A stretch of 64,000 nucleotides of DNA from 66-474 sp035281745 (lineage in GTDB: Bacteria > Pseudomonadota > Gammaproteobacteria > Xanthomonadales > Rhodanobacteraceae), in NCBI GenBank assembly GCA_035281745.1, contig DATEDI010000022.1, forward strand, positions 194,268-258,267, written 5' to 3'. Below, piece by piece: positions 57,808 through 64,000 of this stretch. The notes below the pieces were generated by a model. It was not told the origin of the DNA. It saw only the letters and a list, made by a program, of their open reading frames with translations, and ran no database searches. The translations under genes and the position numbers were made by a program. Positions within the stretch are counted from its first letter, which is position 1; each line of letters begins with the position of its first letter.

Positions 57808-58773
57808 TCAGAAGATTTCGGCGACGCAGCAGCGCAGGCTGCCGCCGGCTTTCTCGATTTCGTCCAGCGGCACGCGGCCGATTGCGAAGCCCCATGCCGC
57901 GAGCGAGGCGCACTGCGCGTCGGTCAAGGATGATGCGGCGCGCTCGCTCATCCACACACGGTTCGGCGACAGCGTGATCGCGTTGCCGGCGTAGGCGCGC
58001 TTCTGTTCGGGCGTCAGCCAGACGACACGATCCTCGAACGCATGCGCGATGGCGCGCGGCACTTCCGGGTCGGCGAAACCATCCGGTGCCAGGATCGCCG
58101 CGCGCCCGGCCAGCGAGGTCATCACCACGTTGGTGTGGTATTCGCCTTGTGCGAGTTCGAAACAGAACATCAGGCGCAAGCCGAAGGCCTCGTGCATCGC
58201 GCGCGCGCCGGCCATGTCGCAGCGTTCGCTCAACCCGCAATAGCCGATGCCGCGCGCGTGGTCGATCACCAGCGAACCCGTCAGTTCCGCGATGCCGCGG
58301 TCGCCGCGCGACAAATCGATTTCTTCGCAACCCATCACGTCCAGGAAAAATCCGCGGATGTCCGCGCGAGAAGCTTCGCGTTGCCGCACCGCATGGCGCA
58401 TGCGGCCCACGATGAGTCGGCCCGGCATGGTCGCGAACACGTTGTTGGGAAACATCGCATCCGGCGTGGCCGCATCGCCCGGAAACACGATCGTCGGGAC
58501 GTCCTCGCGCAGCGCTTGCGCCAGGCCTGCGTGCTGCGCCAGCGCCCGCTGCGCGTCGAACGGCGCTTCCATTTGCATGTAGCGATTGTCGCGTGCTGAT
58601 TCAGACGCCAGCTCGTTCGCCGCCGGCGCGACCAGGAACGCCGCCCGCGCCGTCGCGCGTGCATTCGGCGCAAGCGGAAGCTCGGCGAGCGCAGAGCGGA
58701 ATGCAGCGGAGGAGGTAGCGACCACAGGCTGAACTGTATGTATCCGGGCGCCTGATCGCAATGTGCGGTGCAT
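57808..58773 (-). CDS. ctlX: CtlX-like amidinohydrolase (arginine deiminase-related)
   Basis: Guanidine-group-modifying enzyme superfamily protein, 321 residues. The CtlX-type motifs are present: GDAATPDAMFPNNVFAT, AELTGSLVIDHARGIGYCGLSERCD and GEYHTNVVM, with a conserved His in the last. The C-terminal Cys of SLRCCVAEIF is the probable nucleophile. CtlX proteins have been linked to citrulline hydrolysis to ornithine and ammonia. The start is uncertain: the ATG at 58773 gives a 60-residue leader that resembles the family only from about residue 40. It is divergent from the serine hydrolase gene. Confidence 0.85.
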   Translation of the reverse strand: MHRTLRSGARIHTVQPVVATSSAAFRSALAELPLAPNARATARAAFLVAPAANELASESARDNRYMQMEAPFDAQRALAQHAGLAQALREDVPTIVFPGDAATPDAMFPNNVFATMPGRLIVGRMRHAVRQREASRADIRGFFLDVMGCEEIDLSRGDRGIAELTGSLVIDHARGIGYCGLSERCDMAGARAMHEAFGLRLMFCFELAQGEYHTNVVMTSLAGRAAILAPDGFADPEVPRAIAHAFEDRVVWLTPEQKRAYAGNAITLSPNRVWMSERAASSLTDAQCASLAAWGFAIGRVPLDEIEKAGGSLRCCVAEIF

Positions 58774-58938
58774 GAGTCCGGCGTGTTCCTACCTTGGCGG
58801 CCCGTTACGCCAAGACAGTCTTCGAGCCACGGCCGAAGGTCACCCGCGTACCATGAAGGCCGCTGCCGATTCGTTGTGGACACGCGTTCCCTGCAACCTG
58901 GCAAACACACCGCGATCACTCACTTGGGGACCCGGCAC

Positions 58939-60348
58939 ATGCAAACAACTCGTACCGTCTTGGGAATCGCGGCCGCTCTGATGCTGGCGATCCCGCCTGT
59001 TGCGCCGGCGAGAGCGGCAGGGGAAACGCTGCGTGCCAAGGAGATCGCGGCGGGTTACGAGGCCATCTTTCTCTGCAGCGACACCTTCGTCGGGCATATG
59101 TCCGAAGTGGCAATCGATGGCACCGATCTGACGGGGTGGCGGTTCCCGCTGGATTCCCTGCACGCCACCATCGATCGAAAGAGCAAACGTGTAAGCGTCC
59201 AGTTCGATCCAGGGATGCCGCCGCGCATCGCGGTCTGGCGCCCGCTGCTTGGCTGTGCGCACCTGCCGATCGGGGCGGGCCCCGACGCGGCGAACGCGGT
59301 GCCGAGCCTGCCGCACGATCTGGCGCCGCCTTCCCTCGATCATGCCGACTGGCCGCGCGGCGATGCCAACGCCATCGCGCCATTGCCGGCAGCACGCAAG
59401 GCAGCCCTCGACACGCTGGTCGCCAAGGCGTTCGTTGGTTCGATCTACGGCAAGGGCAGCAAAACCTCGGCGGTGCTCGTGCTGCTCGACGGCCGCATCG
59501 TCGCCGAACACTACGCGCTCGGCGTGACCATGCACACGCCCCAGCGCACCTGGTCCATGGCGAAAAGCCTGGTGGCGACCCTGATCGGACGCGCGGTCGA
59601 GTTGGGACGCATCGAGGTTTCGATGCCTGCCGACATTCCGCAATGGCAACATCCCGGCGATCCGCGTGCCGCCATCACCCTCGACCAACTGCTGCGGATG
59701 AACTCCGGACTCTGGACCGACGGCCCCGGCAACCGGACCGACTCGCTCTACTGGGGTGGCTCGACCGTGCCGGAAACCGCGGCGGCGGCACCGCTCGAGG
59801 CAGCACCCGGCAGCCGCTTCAACTACGCGAACAACGATTTCCTGCTCGCCACCTACAGCCTGATGACGACGCTCGGGCCCGATGCGCTGGCTTTCCCGTT
59901 CAAGCAAGTGCTGTGGCCGCTCGGCATGACCCGCACCACGCCGGAAACCGACTGGCAGGGGCATTACGTGATGTCGAGCCAGGTCTGGATGACGGCGCGC
60001 GATTCGGCGCGGCTCGCGTTGCTGTATGCCAACGGCGGGATGGTCAGCGGCGAGCGCCTCCTGCCGAAGGGGTGGGCAGGCTATGTTTCGAGCACCCGCG
60101 GTGCCCAGCCGGACGATGCGCGCAGGCCGCGCTACGGCGCTGGCTTCTGGGTTCTGGATTCGCGCCAGGGGCTGCCTTCAGGGACGTTCGCGATGGAGGG
60201 CAGCCGCGGCCAATACGCGATCATCGTGCCTTCCGCGAGCGTCATCGTCGTGCGGCGCGGCTTCGATCCCCTGGATGCACGTTTCGACATTGATCGTTTC
60301 ACGCACGATGCGCTTGGTGTATTGAAGGGGGAGGGTGGCCGCCGGTAA
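58939..60348 (+). CDS. Secreted beta-lactamase-fold serine hydrolase
   Basis: Class-C-beta-lactamase-type hydrolase of 469 residues. Signal peptide about 1-26 (AALMLAIPPVAPARAAG). Nucleophile in TWSMAKSLVATL (S-M-A-K, SxxK motif), second motif FNYANNDF (Y-x-N), and a G-rich third region with EGSRGQYAI. The length and the N-terminal alpha/beta extension of about 150 residues resemble NylB (6-aminohexanoate dimer hydrolase)/EstB types, which cleave small amides or esters. The true substrate is unknown. The start at 58939 is preferred because only from there is a signal peptide made. Confidence 0.87.
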   Translation: MQTTRTVLGIAAALMLAIPPVAPARAAGETLRAKEIAAGYEAIFLCSDTFVGHMSEVAIDGTDLTGWRFPLDSLHATIDRKSKRVSVQFDPGMPPRIAVWRPLLGCAHLPIGAGPDAANAVPSLPHDLAPPSLDHADWPRGDANAIAPLPAARKAALDTLVAKAFVGSIYGKGSKTSAVLVLLDGRIVAEHYALGVTMHTPQRTWSMAKSLVATLIGRAVELGRIEVSMPADIPQWQHPGDPRAAITLDQLLRMNSGLWTDGPGNRTDSLYWGGSTVPETAAAAPLEAAPGSRFNYANNDFLLATYSLMTTLGPDALAFPFKQVLWPLGMTRTTPETDWQGHYVMSSQVWMTARDSARLALLYANGGMVSGERLLPKGWAGYVSSTRGAQPDDARRPRYGAGFWVLDSRQGLPSGTFAMEGSRGQYAIIVPSASVIVVRRGFDPLDARFDIDRFTHDALGVLKGEGGRR

Positions 60349-60638
60349 GCGAGCTTCCGTGAAACTTGTTTGCTCGGCACGATAGCGACCGTTGTCCCCG
60401 TCACGGCGGCGATAGACCTTCAACGGTCCCGGTTCGACCCGAAGGAGTCATTCGCGACTGTCTGTTTTGGGGACCGATGATCAGCGGCGAGTCTTGACGT
60501 CGGCGATGGCACTGCGCCGGATGGTCGCAAAAAGTCCTGCAGGTGCCCGCAGCCGGTTGCCACCGGCTCGCATGAGCTGCTGCGCGAGTACACTCCGCCC
60601 CACTGCGGGTCCACGCATCCCAACCCAGGGGCGATCGC

Positions 60639-62462
60639 TTGAAGGCGGGAGCGTTTTTCAGCGAGCTCAAGCGCCGCAACGTGCTGCGCGCGGGAGTGCT
60701 GTACATCGGCGCTTCCTGGGCATTGGCGCAGGGCATCGCGCAGCTGACCCCGGCCATCGGATTGCCGGATGTCACGACGCGCTGGTTCCTGGTCGCGGCG
60801 GTCATCGGATTTCCGTTTTGGGCCACGTTCGCGTGGTTCTACGAGTTCACGCCGCAGGGATTGAAGCGCGAGTCTGAAATAGCGCCTGGCGATTCGGTCG
60901 CGCATTCCACCGGCCGCAAGCTGGACAAGTGGATCATCGCGGTACTGGCGCTTGCGGTGGTGCTGCTCTTGACCGACACTTTCGTGTGGCGCAAGGGCGC
61001 AGGCTTGTCGGGTGACGCGGCCGCGAGCGGTGCGAATATTCCACGGAAATCGGTGGCCGTGCTGCCGCTGGTCAACGAGAGCGGCGACAAGAACCAGCAG
61101 TACTTTTCCGACGGACTGTCGGAGGAGATGATTTCCGCGCTGGGGCAGGTGCATGACCTCAAGGTGATCGGCCGCAACTCCTCATTCCAGTTTCGCGGCG
61201 ACGCGCAGAACGACAGCGCGGGGATCGGTTCCAAACTCGGCGTGGCGACCCTGCTCGAAGGCACTGTGCGCAGACAGGGGGACCAGGTGCGCATCGTGGC
61301 ATCGCTGATCAAGGCCTCCGATGGCAGCCAGATCTGGTCGCAGACGTACGAGCGGCAACTCAAGGATGTATTTGCGGTACAGAGCGACATCGCCACCTCG
61401 GTGGCGAGTGCGCTGAAGGCCGGCGTCTTCGGGCAATCCATCGAGGCGACCGACAAGCCGCCCAGCGGCAACCTGGCTGCGTACGACGCCATGCTGCAAG
61501 GGCGCTATTACGCCGAACGCCGCACCCGCCCGGACTACGTCAAGGCGGAACAGTATTACCAGCGCGCCATCCAGCTCGATCCGGATTACGCGCTGGTCTA
61601 CGCCCGCATGGCGATCGCCGAGCAGTGGTTCAACGACTGGGAGGCAACGGCAGACGAACGCAAGGTCGTCAGCGCCAGTGCCCGCGCCCATGCGCACATG
61701 GCCGTCGCACTTGCGCCACGCTCGGCCACCGCGCTGGGGGCGCTCGGCGTCACTCAGGCATGGCTCGACTTCAACTTTGCCGCCGCAGAAACGACTTTGA
61801 AGAAAGCAGTTGCGCTCGATCCTTCCAATGCGGAAATGCTCTATCAACTTGCCGATGTCACCGCTGCCCGCGGTCGCGTGGAACAAGCCATCGGCATGAT
61901 GCGCAAAGCATTGACCATGGAGCCGCTGAACGCCTCCTTCCACTTCTACATCGGCCAGTACCTGAGCGCGGCAGGCCAATATGTCGAGAGCGAGAAGGAA
62001 TCCCGGCGCGCACTCGAACTGCAGCCTGGCGCCGATGGATTCGGCTCGCAACTGGCCTTTGCTTTGATGGGGCAAGGCAAATTCGATGAAGCCCTGGCGG
62101 CGGCAAAATCGGATCCGGACGAAGTGGACGGGCTGCAGGCGCTCGCCCTGATCTGGTATGCGCGCGGTGACAAGGCGCAAGCACGATTGATACTGGACGA
62201 GATGATCCGCAAGGACGGCACGTACGGACCGGGCCTGATAGCCGACGTCTACGGCTACGAGGGCAAGCTGGATCAGGCATTCGCGTGGCTGGACCGAGCC
62301 ATCGCGGCCCGCGATACCTCGGTCACGATTCTTTACGAAGCGCCCATGAACCTGCAACCCCTGATCAGGGATCCACGCATTGCAGCGTTCTGCCGCAAGG
62401 TCGGCCTGCCGACGCCCGACGAGGTGAGGCGTTCCATCGCACAAGGGCCGGATCATGAGTGA
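60639..62462 (+). CDS. Membrane-anchored TolB-N/FlgO-like and TPR protein
   Basis: This 607-residue protein probably starts with TTG (60639), preceded by AGGGG. Three hydrophobic helices lie at about 15-37, 46-68 and 98-117. Then a FlgO/TolB-N-type domain (about 136-265: KSVAVLPLVNESGDKNQQYF, DLKVIGRNSSFQFRGD, LGVATLLEGTVRRQGDQVRI) and TPR repeats from about 300 to 560 (YYQRAIQLDPDYALVYARMA, KKAVALDPSNAEMLYQLAD). The C-terminal ending APMNLQPLIRDPRIAAFCRKVGLP is typical of the family often annotated as adenylate-cyclase-TPR. No cyclase domain is present. Two related frames follow directly downstream. Confidence 0.87.
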   Translation: MKAGAFFSELKRRNVLRAGVLYIGASWALAQGIAQLTPAIGLPDVTTRWFLVAAVIGFPFWATFAWFYEFTPQGLKRESEIAPGDSVAHSTGRKLDKWIIAVLALAVVLLLTDTFVWRKGAGLSGDAAASGANIPRKSVAVLPLVNESGDKNQQYFSDGLSEEMISALGQVHDLKVIGRNSSFQFRGDAQNDSAGIGSKLGVATLLEGTVRRQGDQVRIVASLIKASDGSQIWSQTYERQLKDVFAVQSDIATSVASALKAGVFGQSIEATDKPPSGNLAAYDAMLQGRYYAERRTRPDYVKAEQYYQRAIQLDPDYALVYARMAIAEQWFNDWEATADERKVVSASARAHAHMAVALAPRSATALGALGVTQAWLDFNFAAAETTLKKAVALDPSNAEMLYQLADVTAARGRVEQAIGMMRKALTMEPLNASFHFYIGQYLSAAGQYVESEKESRRALELQPGADGFGSQLAFALMGQGKFDEALAAAKSDPDEVDGLQALALIWYARGDKAQARLILDEMIRKDGTYGPGLIADVYGYEGKLDQAFAWLDRAIAARDTSVTILYEAPMNLQPLIRDPRIAAFCRKVGLPTPDEVRRSIAQGPDHE

Positions 62463-62772
62463 CATTCTTGCGCGACTGAAGCAACGCAATCCGGCCCTGC
62501 GGACCGATGCCGTGCAAAGGCTGGAGACAGCTTCCGGTGCTGCGGATTTGCGCCGTGATCCGCTGCTTTATGCAGATTGGCTGGCCCTGCTGGGCGCGCA
62601 GGATCGCGCTGTCGCAGCGCGCAAGCGCTTGCCCATCCAACGCAACAGCTCTGAATCCGATGTGATATGGGAGCCCGCTTTCGACCCGATCCGTAGCGAT
62701 CCGCGCCTGAAGGCGGTGCTGGAGAAGATGGGTTTGCCGTACGCGCCGGCCGGCATCGCCAGCCATGAATGA
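62455..62772 (+). CDS. Small collapsed paralogue of the TolB-N/TPR family
   Basis: This 105-residue protein starts with an ATG overlapping the preceding stop. The first 12 residues (MSDILARLKQRN) match the beginning of the next gene (MNELLAHLKQRK), and the last part (AFDPIRSDPRLKAVLEKMGL) matches the family's C-terminal end (LIRDPRIAAFCRKVGL). The helices, TolB-N domain and TPRs between are missing. It could be the leftover of a large internal deletion still translated in the operon, or a short independent protein. The overlaps on both sides suggest it is translated. Confidence 0.6.
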   Translation: MSDILARLKQRNPALRTDAVQRLETASGAADLRRDPLLYADWLALLGAQDRAVAARKRLPIQRNSSESDVIWEPAFDPIRSDPRLKAVLEKMGLPYAPAGIASHE

Positions 62773-64000
62773 ACTCCTCGCCCACCTGAAGCAACGCAAG
62801 CTGGTGCAGTGGACGCTGGCGTATCTCGCCGCCGGTTGGGTCATGCTGCAGGCGCTGGGTCTCGCGGTGGACAGTTACGACTGGCCGCATCAGGTGATGC
62901 AGGTTGCATTCGCGGCGATCGCGCTGGGCTTCGTGATCGCGTTGGTGATCGCTTGGTACCACGGCGAGAAGGGCAGGCAACGCGTATCCGGCGCGGAGTT
63001 GCTGCTGATCGCGCTGGTGTTGGCAATTGGCGGCGGATTGCTGTGGCGCTACGAACGCGCGACGCCGAACAGGAGCGCCATCGTGGCGGCCCGCAACGCG
63101 AGCGCAGCGCAACGAAGTCCGGAAGAGGCCACCACCGCGCAAGCCAGTGTCGCAATCCCCGCCAAATCCGTCGCGGTGCTGCCATTCGTCAACATGAGCG
63201 GGGATCCGAAGAACGATTATTTCAGCGACGGCATCACCGAGGAAATTCTCGACGCGCTGACGCAGGTGCCGAACCTGAAAGTCGCCGCGCGCACGTCCGC
63301 GTTCGCATTCAAGGGCAAGGCCGAGGACTTGCGCAAGGTGGGCGAAGTGCTGGATGTCGCGACCGTGCTGGAAGGGAGCATCCAGAAATCCGGCGACGAG
63401 GTGCGCATCACCGCGCAATTGATAGACACCCGCAGCGGCTATCACCTGTGGTCGGAAAAATACGACCGCAAGCTCACCAGCATCTTCGCGGTCGAGGATG
63501 AAATCTCCAAGGCGATTGCGGACAAGCTCAAGGTACAGTTGGCGGGCGGAAGCGGTCAGTCACTCGTCGCACAAAAAGCCGTTGATCCGCGCGCACACGA
63601 TTTTTATCTGCGCGGATTGACGTTGCTGGCCGTGCGTTCCGTGAGCGAGGCCGTTGACGCATTCCAGCAGGCGGTTGCGGTTGATCCGGATTACGCGCAA
63701 GCCTGGGCCGCGCTGGCCGAAGCGCAGGCGTTGCTCTTTTCGTATGCGCCGGTTTCGGAAGAGACCGCCGATACGCACGCGCTGGCTGCCGCTCAGCGGG
63801 CGCTCGCGTTGAATTCCGGCATTGCATTGGCCTATGTCGCGCAAGGCATGGTCTACACCAACCAGATGCGCTGGGCGGATGCCGATCGGGCGTTCCGGCG
63901 CGCGCTGACCTTGGCGCCGGGCGACGCGGAAGCGATGAATCAATATGCGCAGTTTTTGTTCGCAGCGGGACAGCTCGAACCCGCACTGACGGAGATTGAA
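62765..64000 (+). CDS. Membrane-anchored TolB-N/FlgO-like and TPR protein (3' end beyond the window)
   Basis: A second paralogue, 412 residues visible, running off the right edge. N-terminus MNELLAHLKQRKLVQWTLAY; hydrophobic helices at about 17-36, 46-68 and 78-96. The TolB-N/FlgO part follows (KSVAVLPFVNMSGDPKNDYF, LEGSIQKSGDEVRITAQLID), then TPRs (FQQAVAVDPDYAQAWAALA, DADRAFRRALTLAPGDAEAM). It starts eight bases before the previous stop, so the three genes form one operon. Homologues are common in Xanthomonadales, and their cellular role is poorly defined. Confidence 0.85.
   Translation, partial: MNELLAHLKQRKLVQWTLAYLAAGWVMLQALGLAVDSYDWPHQVMQVAFAAIALGFVIALVIAWYHGEKGRQRVSGAELLLIALVLAIGGGLLWRYERATPNRSAIVAARNASAAQRSPEEATTAQASVAIPAKSVAVLPFVNMSGDPKNDYFSDGITEEILDALTQVPNLKVAARTSAFAFKGKAEDLRKVGEVLDVATVLEGSIQKSGDEVRITAQLIDTRSGYHLWSEKYDRKLTSIFAVEDEISKAIADKLKVQLAGGSGQSLVAQKAVDPRAHDFYLRGLTLLAVRSVSEAVDAFQQAVAVDPDYAQAWAALAEAQALLFSYAPVSEETADTHALAAAQRALALNSGIALAYVAQGMVYTNQMRWADADRAFRRALTLAPGDAEAMNQYAQFLFAAGQLEPALTEIE

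Overview
The window is about 65% GC and densely packed with genes on both strands. Its gene complement points to a gammaproteobacterium of the Xanthomonadales (Lysobacterales), probably near Rhodanobacter, Dyella or Dokdonella. The clues are the cytochrome c4 / DsbA / DsbA-like / EEP block divergent from engB, the PlsB and Prc types, the dacA-ybeD-lipB order, GshA of the 455-residue type, and dispersed intergenic palindromes containing CCCGGCTTTCGCCGGGATGA. The assignment is inferred from content, not from a marker gene. No rRNA, tRNA, CRISPR array, prophage or insertion sequence was recognised.

Layout. 1-8.4 kb: phospholipid synthesis (plsB, cut by the window edge), a lipoprotein, pyrF, an AI-2E-family permease, uvrD carrying an in-frame palindromic insertion, and two small proteins. 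8.5-16.5 kb: cell-envelope genes, namely the Prc protease, then lipB, ybeD, dacA, rlpA and mltB on one strand, followed by a PP2C phosphatase. 16.6-20.8 kb: a persulfide-dioxygenase-like MBL protein, an MFS transporter, an EEP hydrolase and a membrane protein. 21.0-27.0 kb: a complete six-gene group-2 Mrp-type (Mnh/Pha) cation/proton antiporter operon, AB-C-D-E-F-G, with overlapping genes throughout. 27.5-29.8 kb: an ECF sigma factor, an RskA-like anti-sigma factor and a FAS1 (fasciclin) gene whose signal peptide and domain lie in different frames. 29.9-35.1 kb: a GST, an unknown secreted protein, an L,D-transpeptidase, threonine aldolase, a repeat-filled gap and a lower-GC patch.

35.1-40.3 kb is the most unusual part. 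It holds a split adenosylcobalamin-dependent (class II) ribonucleotide reductase. The large subunit NrdJa is interrupted by a 376-residue LAGLIDADG intein placed immediately before the predicted thiyl-radical cysteine. A lysine/alanine-repeat histone-like gene lies between nrdJa and nrdJb, and a NrdR-box-like palindrome lies upstream. 40.3-49 kb: a Do-family protease, a phosphate-binding-like protein fused to LysM, an M17 aminopeptidase, cca, a dehydrogenase-like protein and Slt. 49-57.5 kb: EEP, two DsbA-type proteins, cytochrome c4, engB, gshA, an ABC exporter and a GNAT enzyme flanked by inverted repeat copies. 57.8-64 kb: a CtlX-like amidinohydrolase, a beta-lactamase-fold hydrolase and a tandem family of membrane-anchored TolB-N/TPR proteins, one of which looks collapsed to 105 residues.

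How the genes work together. Most serve envelope biogenesis and turnover (PlsB, DacA, RlpA, MltB, Slt, L,D-transpeptidase, Prc, Do protease, the Dsb proteins) and ion or redox homeostasis (Mrp antiporter, GshA, GST, persulfide dioxygenase, cytochrome c4). The recurring structural theme is small palindromic DNA elements that lie between genes and, in uvrD, engB and probably lipB, have been drawn into coding sequence.
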